Below, piece by piece: positions 6,032-11,502 of a DNA stretch of 21,330 bases. The DNA is taken from the IMG/VR virus record IMGVR_UViG_3300006919_000567, positions 1 through 21,330 of that record; one strand, 5' to 3'. This DNA comes from a virus. Made by a program: the position numbers and the translations under genes. Within the stretch, counting starts at the first letter, position 1; each line of letters begins with the position of its first letter. Under the pieces are notes generated by a model that had not been told where the DNA came from, made no database searches, and saw only the letters and a program-made list of their open reading frames with translations.

Positions 6032-6550
6032 TTAGTCAAGAACCTCGAAGCCGTCAGTCTTTTTAGCTTCTTCTTTCTTGTCTTCATCAGACTCTATGTC
6101 TAGATGCTCATCCTTTTCTTCTTCTATTTCAGATGATAACTCATCCAAGAAGTTGTCGAGGTTGTTCTTGCTTTTCTTGCCTTTCAGCAATTCAGCTAGA
6201 GCATCTTTGACTTTACCTTTGGCAGGCACGAATCCGTTGAAGGAATCCATGTCATTTGGCATGATACCTTCGATGTCCAAGTCTTTCACACAAGCCTTGT
6301 TCGAATGGTTATGTATGTCAGAGATACGACTCCATGTTCTGGTGTCGATGATCTGGAACTGGATAACCAATCTACCTGATCGCCATGCATCGTAGAACTT
6401 GCTGTTAGCAAATGCAAAATACATGAACCTCAAGGCATGCATCGGGTTCTTGAAGAAGTTACTAGCTCGATCAAGACCTTCGATCTTGTGGAACTTCTTA
6501 GACACCTTGTTATCGGCTGCCATAGGCGTTACTTTATATTTGTCGGCCAT
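6032..6550 (-). CDS. Early protein, paralogue of the 6788-7177 product, 172 aa
   Basis: Not a family I can name. The product has a basic N-terminal half (HALRFMYFAFANSKFYDAWR at 38-57), a core with GIMPND at 95-100 and GFV at 106-108, a KGKK at 123-126, and a strongly acidic tail (EIEEEKDEHLDIESDED) ending FEVLD. GIMxND, GFV and GKK stand at exactly the same spacing in the product of the next gene upstream, so the two are diverged copies. It forms its own unit: palindromic promoter B, a TAGGAGG ribosome site before ATGGCC, and a strong terminator. A single, well-expressed gene close to the divergent control region would suit an early host-takeover or DNA-binding protein; this is inference. 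Confidence 0.75.
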   Translation of the reverse strand: MADKYKVTPMAADNKVSKKFHKIEGLDRASNFFKNPMHALRFMYFAFANSKFYDAWRSGRLVIQFQIIDTRTWSRISDIHNHSNKACVKDLDIEGIMPNDMDSFNGFVPAKGKVKDALAELLKGKKSKNNLDNFLDELSSEIEEEKDEHLDIESDEDKKEEAKKTDGFEVLD

Positions 6551-6628
6551 GTTGGACCTCCTATATGTTGGCTACAACTACGTGTAGCAGGTTGATCATA
6601 CAATGTTGTAACATACATCATATGATAT

Positions 6629-6674
6629 ATTATATAGATTATTTTTAAAATCCCTAAGGATTTTAGAAAATAAT
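6629..6674 (-). promoter_or_regulatory. Palindromic promoter B (for the 6032-6550 gene)
   Basis: On the minus strand: arm ATTATTTTCTAAAATCC, loop TTAG, arm GGATTTTAAAAATAAT, then a perfect TATAAT at the -10 position. The arms are complementary over 16 bp with one extra C in the upstream arm. The -35 position falls on the loop but matches TTGACA poorly. Confidence 0.6.
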
Positions 6675-6743
6675 AATATGCACTAGCAGATGAAGGTAGC
6701 CGTAAAGGCCACAGCGGTGGCCGACAACGGTGGTCTCCCTTTT

Positions 6744-6775
6744 AAAAACAAAGGCACCCATTAAGAGTGCCTTTG
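6744..6775 (-). terminator. Intrinsic terminator after the 6788-7177 gene
   Basis: On the minus strand a 9-bp stem (CAAAGGCAC with GTGCCTTTG) and a 9-base loop is followed by TTTTT. Like the terminator at 5988-6020 it ends in GTTTTTAAAA. Confidence 0.85.
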
Positions 6776-6787
6776 CCAACCTTGAAA

Positions 6788-7177
6788 TTAATCAAGTATA
6801 TCTTCCAAAGAATCGGAAGAGGTTTCAACCTTCTTTTCAGAGGTTTTATCCTTCTTCTTCTTCTTTGGAGAAGAATCGAGTTCCGCTTGCAAGATCTCGA
6901 TTGCAGCAACGATTGCTTTCTTCTTACCTGTAAGGCAAGCGAAAAGCACAACTGCAAAAGCCTTGCGTTTCATTACGAAACCATCATGACCTTTTGGGTC
7001 ATTTGACATGATTCCGCCGAAAGGCTCGTTAGCCACTACATGGTGACGATCCTTAAGAAAGTCAGCGTAGTAGGTTAACGTTGCAGACGAAGACTGCTTG
7101 AACAGCTTCTTCGATGCAAGCAACGAGTAAACAACTCTTGCAAGTTGATACACGTTCTTTGTTGTATTTCGAGCCAT
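6788..7177 (-). CDS. Early protein, paralogue of the 6032-6550 product, 129 aa
   Basis: Not a family I can name. The product starts MARNTTKNVYQLARVVYSLLASKKLF, has GIMSND at 55-60, GFV at 66-68, a hydrophobic helix (KAFAVVLFACLTGKKK at 72-87), a Lys-rich patch (PKKKKKDK at 104-111) and an acidic end (SSDSLEDILD). The GIMxND-GFV-GKK spacing is identical to the downstream gene's product, and the ribosome site and start context (GGAGTCCAACATGGC against GGAGGTCCAACATGGC) are nearly the same, so gene and leader were duplicated together. It is the first minus-strand gene after the divergent control region, under palindromic promoters A and F, and probably among the first genes expressed. Confidence 0.75.
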   Translation of the reverse strand: MARNTTKNVYQLARVVYSLLASKKLFKQSSSATLTYYADFLKDRHHVVANEPFGGIMSNDPKGHDGFVMKRKAFAVVLFACLTGKKKAIVAAIEILQAELDSSPKKKKKDKTSEKKVETSSDSLEDILD

Positions 7178-7302
7178 GTTGGACTCCTTTCTGCGCTATT
7201 GCGCTTTGTGCAGTTACAACAACTGCGGTTAATACACGACGGATTAGTAATTAATCACATCGAGTTATATATAATAAAGTATAAGAATATAAGTTATTAT
7301 AT

Positions 7303-7381
7303 ATTATATAGATTATTTTTAAATTATTAGAGAGTAAGTTAATGAAGAGAGAGTAAGTTAAGGAAATAATTTAGAAAATAA
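7303..7381 (-). promoter_or_regulatory. Palindromic promoter A (for the 6788-7177 gene)
   Basis: On the minus strand the arms are TTATTTTCTAAATTATT and AATAATTTAAAAATAAT, followed by a perfect TATAAT. The upstream arm again has the extra C. The loop is longer (36 bases) than in the other copies and contains the 14-nt direct repeat. No good -35 hexamer is seen. Confidence 0.55.
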
Positions 7382-7388
7382 GATACGA

Positions 7389-7437
7389 GATATAGATTTA
7401 AAAATATTATTAATGGAATAAATAATATTTTTTAGAT
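7389..7437 (-). promoter_or_regulatory. Palindromic promoter-like element F
   Basis: On the minus strand the arms ATCTAAAAAATATTATT and AATAATATTTTTAAAT flank a 9-base loop and are followed by TATATC near the -10 position. It has the same build as copies A-E, but the -10 and -35 matches are weak, so it may be an operator or a decayed copy. Confidence 0.4.
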
Positions 7438-7510
7438 ATAAAAAGAAGGGGGGTATAAAAATATAAGGGGGTGTATATATATAGGCGTATTTTTTTAAGT
7501 TTATTTAAAG

Positions 7511-7529
7511 AAGTGTCCCCTAGTAGAGA
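7511..7529 (+). promoter_or_regulatory. 19-nt phage promoter candidate, copy 1
   Basis: AAGTGTCCCCTAGTAGAGA stands 34 bases before the first rightward start codon. It differs at one base from the copy at 10031-10049 and at two from the minus-strand copy at 5938-5956. It probably starts the transcript for the terminase and later genes. Confidence 0.65.
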
Positions 7530-7536
7530 TAACAAT

Positions 7537-7553
7537 TGGTTAAATTTTAACCA
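7537..7553. promoter_or_regulatory. Palindromic operator candidate
   Basis: TGGTTAAATTTTAACCA is a perfect 8-bp inverted repeat around one central base. It lies just after promoter candidate copy 1 and touches the AGGAGG ribosome site at 7553-7558, so it could bind a repressor or, in RNA, form a small hairpin that limits ribosome access. Confidence 0.4.
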
Positions 7554-7562
7554 GGAGGTATA

Positions 7563-7823
7563 ATGATTCTCTACAATGATCCCTGCGATGATGTAGGTAT
7601 TAGTGTTAGTGATTGGATAAAAAGGATTAATAATGAACAAAAAACATTTAAAGCAGGATTTGATAGTACTAGGCGTGATAGCGGTAATCATCTTGCTAGC
7701 TATTGGGGTTCATTATGGACAATAAACAAAAACTTGCCATCATTAAAGAAGCACGAAGAAGAAAACTCTTATCAAGATACGAAACCGACTTTGAAAGATT
7801 CGCAAAGGATCAAGTCAAAATAA
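7563..7823 (+). CDS. Possible ORF overlapping the terminase start, 86 aa
   Basis: The ATG has the best ribosome site in the region (AGGAGG, four bases away) and follows promoter candidate copy 1. The product starts MILYNDPCDDVGISVSDWIKR and ends in a Lys-rich tail. The frame runs through a tiny membrane ORF in a second frame and about 109 bases into the terminase gene in a third frame. The first 25 codons lie in otherwise empty sequence and look protein-like; the rest may be only a consequence of the overlap. The gene is therefore uncertain; it may serve as a leader that feeds ribosomes into the next two starts. Confidence 0.35.
   Translation: MILYNDPCDDVGISVSDWIKRINNEQKTFKAGFDSTRRDSGNHLASYWGSLWTINKNLPSLKKHEEENSYQDTKPTLKDSQRIKSK
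7633..7725 (+). CDS. Tiny single-span membrane peptide, 30 aa
   Basis: A 30-codon frame starts at an ATG with AGGA seven bases upstream. The product has a basic start (MNKKHLKQD), a clear hydrophobic span (LIVLGVIAVIILLAIGV) and a short end (HYGQ). Its stop lies just after the terminase ATG, so the two genes overlap by 11 nt. The basic N-terminus, single span and short tail would put the C-terminus outside the cytoplasm. A role in lysis timing or membrane takeover is possible; nothing shows it. Confidence 0.6.
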   Translation: MNKKHLKQDLIVLGVIAVIILLAIGVHYGQ

Positions 7824-9358
7824 TAACAAAAGATGCTGCTAAGGGGTTTACTCCATTCTTATTTAATGATGCACAAAAAGAAATAAACAGACAACTAGAA
7901 AAACAATTAAAAGAAAAAGGCAGAGTACGAGCACTTGTATTAAAGGCTCGTCAACAAGGAATATCTACATATTGTACTGCTCGCACTGCATGGAAGAGTT
8001 ACTTTACCCCTAATGCAAGATCTGTGGTAATGGCTCATGACAGTGCTACTTCTGATGCTTTATTTAGCATGAGCAAAAACTTAATAGAAAGAATGGAAAA
8101 TGAATTCAAACCTCCTTTAATAGCATCGAACGCAAAGGAGATTAAATTTGAGCATAACAATGCAGGATATAGATTATATACGGCGGGTTCTCCAGAAGCG
8201 GGTCGTGGAACTACCCCTACTATTGCTCACCTTAGTGAGGTGGCCTTTTGGACTTTTGACGAGAAGATTCTTGCCGGATTATTCCAAGGTATCTCTCAAG
8301 CTGAGGGTACCGAAGTTATACTGGAATCGACAGCCAACGGTGCAAAAGGAGAATTCTATAGGCTTTGGAAGCAAGCTGAAAAAGGTTATTATAGAGGTGA
8401 GTCAGAGTACATACCTATATTTCTACCTTGGTATATCACTTCTGAATATAGGAGAGAAGCTCCGGAAAATTTTGAACCTACTGAAGAAGAGCTTAAACTC
8501 ATTGATGAACATGGACTGGACTTTGATCAGCTATACTGGCGTCGTCTCAAGATTTCTGAGTCGGGTGAAAGAAAATTTGTCCAGGAGTATCCGAGTCATC
8601 CTGAGGAAGCCTTCTTAGTTAGTGGCAGCAGTGTATTTGATTTAGGTAAATTAAACGCTCTTGAACCCGTACCTTATTTAAAGAAGATGAGATTAGACTT
8701 AGATTCTAAGTTTTTTGAAACTACTAACGAGGGTGACATTGAAATCTATGATTATCCTAACCATGAAAAAGGATATGTTATAGGAGCTGATGTTGCTCTT
8801 GGAGTAGGTAAAGATTATTCTGCTTCTATTGTGCTTGATGAAAAGCGCAATATAGTTGCAGTATATAGAAACAATAGAATAGATCCTAGCAAGTTCGGAG
8901 ACTTTTTATTCTATCTAGGAAGATATTATAATAATGCTTTGCTTGCTGTAGAATCTAACTCTATGGGTATAGCTACACTACAGAAGTTAGATGACATGGG
9001 GTATATAAATTTATATAAGCAAACAAAGATTGCTAACGTAAGTAGAGAAGAAGGAGAAAGATTAGGCTTTAGAACTACTACAGCAACTAGAAGTACAATA
9101 ATAGGAAACTTAAAGAATGCTATAGAAAACGAGGACGTATACATACCTAGCATTGAAGTTATCCAGGAACTAAAAGACTATATAGTAAATGACCATGGGA
9201 AAGCAGAAGCAGCTCCAGGATGTTATGACGATTATGTAATGTCTCTTGCTATTGGATTAGAAGTACTGCGCTCTCACTATGATCGTATAACAACTAATAA
9301 GGTGCCATGGAATCAAAAGTTTTCAACGACACCTACAGATAATACGAGGTGGATATGA
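7715..9358 (+). CDS. terL: Terminase large subunit
   Basis: The product is the packaging motor and nuclease. The ATPase half has a Walker-A-type KARQQGIST, a Walker-B region IAHLSEVAFW, and the coupling motif ILESTANG. The nuclease half has the three acidic sites of the RNase H-like fold: GADVALG (first Asp), VESNSMG (Glu) and CYDDYVMSLAIG (last Asp). The sequence RYETDFERFAKD at the start aligns in kind with other phage terminases that have PF.FN.AQ following. The ATG at 7715 is chosen; TTG at 7703 would add four residues. At 547 residues it is of usual length. It overlaps the tiny membrane ORF upstream and the hydrolase gene downstream (ATGA). Confidence 0.96.
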   Translation: MDNKQKLAIIKEARRRKLLSRYETDFERFAKDQVKIITKDAAKGFTPFLFNDAQKEINRQLEKQLKEKGRVRALVLKARQQGISTYCTARTAWKSYFTPNARSVVMAHDSATSDALFSMSKNLIERMENEFKPPLIASNAKEIKFEHNNAGYRLYTAGSPEAGRGTTPTIAHLSEVAFWTFDEKILAGLFQGISQAEGTEVILESTANGAKGEFYRLWKQAEKGYYRGESEYIPIFLPWYITSEYRREAPENFEPTEEELKLIDEHGLDFDQLYWRRLKISESGERKFVQEYPSHPEEAFLVSGSSVFDLGKLNALEPVPYLKKMRLDLDSKFFETTNEGDIEIYDYPNHEKGYVIGADVALGVGKDYSASIVLDEKRNIVAVYRNNRIDPSKFGDFLFYLGRYYNNALLAVESNSMGIATLQKLDDMGYINLYKQTKIANVSREEGERLGFRTTTATRSTIIGNLKNAIENEDVYIPSIEVIQELKDYIVNDHGKAEAAPGCYDDYVMSLAIGLEVLRSHYDRITTNKVPWNQKFSTTPTDNTRWI

Positions 9359-9780
9359 TACTAGAAACTGCACTTATGTGTATGGCTGCTAATATATATC
9401 ACGAGGCAAAGAACCAATCTATGCTAGGGCAATTTGCGGTTGCTCAAGTAGTAATGAATCGAGTAGAAGACCATAGATACCCTAACACAATCTGTGAGGT
9501 TGTAAAGCAGGGTTTAACATATAAAAACGGAAAGGTAGTAATAGGCAAATGCCAGTTTTCCTGGTACTGCGATGGAAAGTCTGATGAACCTAGAAGAAAA
9601 AGTAAAGCATGGAGTAACGCTATAAGACATGCATCTATAATAATGGGTGAAAGTATTAATCTAGACGTAACCGATGGTGCTACTCACTATCACGCAAGCT
9701 ACGTTAGGCCATCATGGGCTAAAACAAAAACACGAACAACGAGGATTGATAAACATATATTCTATAGGTGGGAGAAGTAA
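9355..9780 (+). CDS. SleB-like cell wall hydrolase
   Basis: The 141-residue product fits the Hydrolase_2 (SleB) family: NIYHEAKNQS at 13-22 with Glu17 as the likely catalytic acid, GQFAVAQVVMNRVEDHRYPNTICEVV at 25-50, and CQFSWYCDG at 66-74. These enzymes cut peptidoglycan glycan strands. No signal peptide is seen, so it would need a holin or act as a virion enzyme. The ATG at 9355 has GAGG five bases away and overlaps the terminase stop; a GTG two codons earlier is less likely. Together with the M15 peptidase further on, the phage has two wall-degrading enzymes in the packaging region. Confidence 0.9.
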   Translation: MILETALMCMAANIYHEAKNQSMLGQFAVAQVVMNRVEDHRYPNTICEVVKQGLTYKNGKVVIGKCQFSWYCDGKSDEPRRKSKAWSNAIRHASIIMGESINLDVTDGATHYHASYVRPSWAKTKTRTTRIDKHIFYRWEK

Positions 9781-9782
9781 CT

Positions 9783-10031
9783 ATGAGTAAAAACGTTAAG
9801 CTTTCTGTAGGAAGAGGTGAAAAGAGATCAGTAAAATCAGGAGCTGGATTAACGGCAAAAGGAGTAGCAAAGTATAAACGCGCTAATCCTGGATCTAAAC
9901 TAAAAACTGCTGTAACAGGTAAAGTAAAACCTGGAAGTAAGGCAGCAGGCAGAAGAAAATCTTTTTGTGCGAGGTCTAAGGGATGGACCGGCGAAAGAGG
10001 TAAAGCTGCTAGAAGAAGATGGAAATGTTAA
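9783..10031 (+). CDS. DUF6321-type basic protein, 82 aa
   Basis: The product is very basic and starts MSKNVKLSVGRGEKRSVKSG, continuing AGLTAKGVAKYKRANPGSKLKTAV and ending with KSFCARSKGW...RRRWKC. The pair of landmarks GLTAKGVAKY..NPGSKL and RRKSFCAR...RRWKC is that of a conserved protein common in cyanophages and other marine phages (I believe named DUF6321). Its role is unknown; the charge suggests DNA or RNA contact. The ATG at 9783 has GGAGAAG upstream; a GTG five codons earlier lies inside the hydrolase gene. Confidence 0.75.
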   Translation: MSKNVKLSVGRGEKRSVKSGAGLTAKGVAKYKRANPGSKLKTAVTGKVKPGSKAAGRRKSFCARSKGWTGERGKAARRRWKC

Positions 10032-10049
10032 AGTGTCCCCTATTAGAGA
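10031..10049 (+). promoter_or_regulatory. 19-nt phage promoter candidate, copy 2
   Basis: AAGTGTCCCCTATTAGAGA begins on the last base of the DUF6321-type gene and ends 27 bases before the next ATG, in one of the few gaps of this arm. The match over the full 19 bases to copy 1 (18 of 19) is far beyond chance in a non-coding gap. Confidence 0.65.
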
Positions 10050-10076
10050 ATTTTATAAAAAACAGTGGAGAGTAAC

Positions 10077-10493
10077 ATGAGTAGAGGTGGCAATTCACAT
10101 CCAAACTCACTAAAGAACCTGCGCCCCTTCACTCGTGAAGGTGCGCGCGCGGGCCAAAAAAATTCGGTAATTGCGCGTAAAGCTAATAAAGAAGCGCGGG
10201 AAGCTTTAAAAGTAACGCTAAAAGATTGGCAAGCTTTAAAAGATGAAGTGAAAGACGATGCACCAGCAGCATTAGATGTATTAAAAATAGCAATGACAAA
10301 AGCATTAGCTGCTGAAGATATGGATGAAGCAACAAGACTAGCAACAGTATTAGCTGAGTTTGAAGCACCAAAATTACAAAGACAAGATATAACACAAGTC
10401 ACTCAGACTTCTGATATGACCGACGAACAACTACAGAAAGCTTTAGAAGATATGGATCTTGAGTTTACTGTAGAACCTAAAAACTTTAACTAA
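10077..10493 (+). CDS. Terminase small subunit-like protein, 138 aa
   Basis: The product starts MSRGGNSHPNSLKNLRPFTR, followed by EGARAGQKNSVIARKANKEAREAL and then long helices (TLKDWQALKDEVKDDAPAALDVLK; MTKALAAEDMDEATRLATVL). The N.NSLKNL.PF..G...G opening is common in proteins annotated as phage terminase small subunits or related DNA-binding packaging factors. That would place it in recognition of the packaging site, near the large subunit. The ATG at 10077 has GGAG six bases upstream; a GTG at 10065 is possible. The family call is by pattern only. A GC-rich inverted repeat lies within its first 70 bases. Confidence 0.6.
   Translation: MSRGGNSHPNSLKNLRPFTREGARAGQKNSVIARKANKEAREALKVTLKDWQALKDEVKDDAPAALDVLKIAMTKALAAEDMDEATRLATVLAEFEAPKLQRQDITQVTQTSDMTDEQLQKALEDMDLEFTVEPKNFN
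10121..10146. repeat. GC-rich inverted repeat inside the TerS-like gene
   Basis: GCGCCCCTTCAC and GTGAAGGTGCGC form a 12-bp stem with one mismatch around a 2-base centre, followed by CGCGCGGGCC. This is the most GC-rich patch in an AT-rich region. It encodes the conserved LRPFTREGAR stretch, so protein constraint could explain part of it; a packaging-site role is a possibility because such sites often lie in or near small terminase genes. Confidence 0.45.
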
Positions 10494-10515
10494 TGGAACC
10501 ATATGAGGAATTAAT

Positions 10516-10833
10516 GTGGAAGATACGAAATCCTTACAAAAAGGTAGCAAGTACAATGAATATGACGAGGACGGAGACGGAATTGTTACAGATGAAGAAC
10601 TCAGGCATGTCAAAGAAATTAAGGAAGTCGAACATAATTTACGGAAACAACGTGCACAGAGACGAATGGCCACTTGGACACTTATCGGAATGGGTGCGTT
10701 CACGGTGGTAATGTTTGTTTTACCTTTAGAAAGAATAGCTGCATTAGCCGATATTAGTAATTTATTTTATATTAGTGGCGCAGGTATAGTAGGCGCATAC
10801 ATGGGTACAACTGCTTATATGAGCAAAAAATAA
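10516..10833 (+). CDS. EF-hand membrane protein, holin candidate
   Basis: The 105-residue product has a complete EF-hand calcium loop, DEDGDGIVTDEE at 17-28 (Asp at 1, 3 and 5, Gly at 6, Glu at 12), a charged helix (RHVKEIKEVEHNLRKQRAQR at 30-49) and two membrane spans (about 52-70 and 83-101), ending MSKK. The start is a GTG at 10516 with GAGGA six bases upstream; an overlapping ATG two bases before is in another frame. Two spans, small size and position directly before an M15 endolysin suggest a holin; the calcium loop in front of the spans is unusual and could tie pore opening to calcium. Function is inferred from context. Confidence 0.72.
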   Translation: MEDTKSLQKGSKYNEYDEDGDGIVTDEELRHVKEIKEVEHNLRKQRAQRRMATWTLIGMGAFTVVMFVLPLERIAALADISNLFYISGAGIVGAYMGTTAYMSKK

Positions 10834-10844
10834 AAAGGAAAGTT

Positions 10845-11318
10845 ATGGCTTTTAAATTATCACAAAGATCGTTTCAGAAACTAGTTGGCGTACACCCATA
10901 TATGGATTCTGTTGTAAGGAAGGCTATTGAATTAACTAAAGTAGACTTTGGTGTTATATATGGTGTAAGAACCGTAGAAGAACAAGAAAAGCTAGTAGCT
11001 GCTGGCAGATCACAAACTATGAAGAGTAAGCATTTAAAACAAGATGATGGCTATTGTCATGCTGTAGACTTAATGGCATATGTAGACGGAGAACCTTGTT
11101 GGGAAATAAATGTGTATGATGATATATGTGATGCAATGAAAGAAGCAGCTAAAGCACAAAATATAGCTATTAAGTGGGGAGCTGCTTGGTCTGAAGGTGA
11201 TATTAGAGACTATCCAGGCACTGCTGAAGAAGCTATGAATAAATACGTTGATCTAAGAAGATCACAAGGAAGACGCCCGTTTATAGATGGGCCACATTTT
11301 GAATTAATACTTGATTGA
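10845..11318 (+). CDS. M15-family peptidase endolysin
   Basis: The product fits phage L-alanyl-D-glutamate-type endolysins of the M15 family: VIYGVRTVEEQ at 37-47, the zinc site His63 in MKSKHL, Asp75 in HAVDLMAY, and His151 in DGPHFEL near the end. The gap between His63 and Asp75 is a few residues longer than in the common SxHxxGxAxD form, with a KQDDGYC insert; the zinc ligands are nonetheless present. It would cut the stem peptide of peptidoglycan. No signal peptide is seen. It follows the EF-hand membrane protein by 11 bases, with AGGAAAG before the ATG, forming a likely lysis pair. Confidence 0.88.
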   Translation: MAFKLSQRSFQKLVGVHPYMDSVVRKAIELTKVDFGVIYGVRTVEEQEKLVAAGRSQTMKSKHLKQDDGYCHAVDLMAYVDGEPCWEINVYDDICDAMKEAAKAQNIAIKWGAAWSEGDIRDYPGTAEEAMNKYVDLRRSQGRRPFIDGPHFELILD

Positions 11319-11337
11319 TTGAACCCAGGAGCGGATC

Positions 11338-11502
11338 ATGCCAGAAGATAAAACATATATTCAGCAATCTGTTGAACAAGATATAAAAGACCAGAAAAAA
11401 GAAAAACATGAAGATCGTGTTTTACCAAAGCCTGGAGAATACGACGGAATAGATTTAGAAAGAGCAGCTAAGATATACTCTCCTATTGGAGGTAAATATT
11501 AA
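11338..11502 (+). CDS. Hypothetical charged protein, 54 aa
   Basis: A short frame with AGGAG six bases before the ATG; its stop shares one base with the portal start (TAATG). The product begins MPEDKTYIQQSVEQDIKDQK, is rich in Lys, Glu and Asp in the first half, and ends in GIDLERAAKIYSPIGGKY. No span or motif is seen. Tight coupling to the portal suggests a virion-assembly role, for example a small portal partner, but this is not shown. Confidence 0.7.
   Translation: MPEDKTYIQQSVEQDIKDQKKEKHEDRVLPKPGEYDGIDLERAAKIYSPIGGKY

Larger units (their letters stand above)
6551..6787. other. Intergenic unit between the two paralogous early genes
   Basis: No gene is seen. On the minus strand it holds the terminator of the 6788-7177 gene, a perfect 6-bp inverted repeat (GGCCAC/GTGGCC at about 6708-6723), palindromic promoter B and a leader of about 80 bases. 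Its layout copies the 5732-6031 stretch, with shared strings such as TATGTTGGCTA and the ATTATTTTTAAA...TTAGAAAATAAT arms. Confidence 0.7.
7178..7562. other. Divergent control region
   Basis: No credible gene lies here. It separates the leftward early genes from the rightward packaging genes. It is extremely AT-rich and contains palindromic promoters A and F facing left, a 14-nt direct repeat (AGAGAGTAAGTTAA at 7329-7342 and 7348-7361) inside the loop of A, two G-tracts (7448-7453 and 7467-7471) in an A/T background, the 19-nt promoter candidate facing right, and a palindrome next to the ribosome site of the first rightward ORF. An origin of replication could also sit here, but I see no direct evidence. 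Confidence 0.7.

Noticed and set aside
5808-6035. Plus-strand frame of 75 codons between early units
   Set aside because: It runs through palindromic promoter C, the 19-nt motif and a terminator stem, has no ribosome site, and its product looks random.
7322-7336. TATTAGAGAG on the plus strand, matching the second half of the 19-nt promoter candidate
   Set aside because: The first half (AAGTGTCCCC) is missing, and the sequence belongs to the direct repeat inside palindrome A; too short to call a fourth copy.
7448-7471. Intramolecular G-quadruplex
   Set aside because: Only two long G-tracts are present; four would be needed for a single-strand fold.
7410-7691. Minus-strand frame of 93 codons across the divergent region
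   Set aside because: Composition is driven by AT-rich non-coding DNA (runs of Ile, Tyr, Lys), it covers the rightward promoter region, and no ribosome site is seen.
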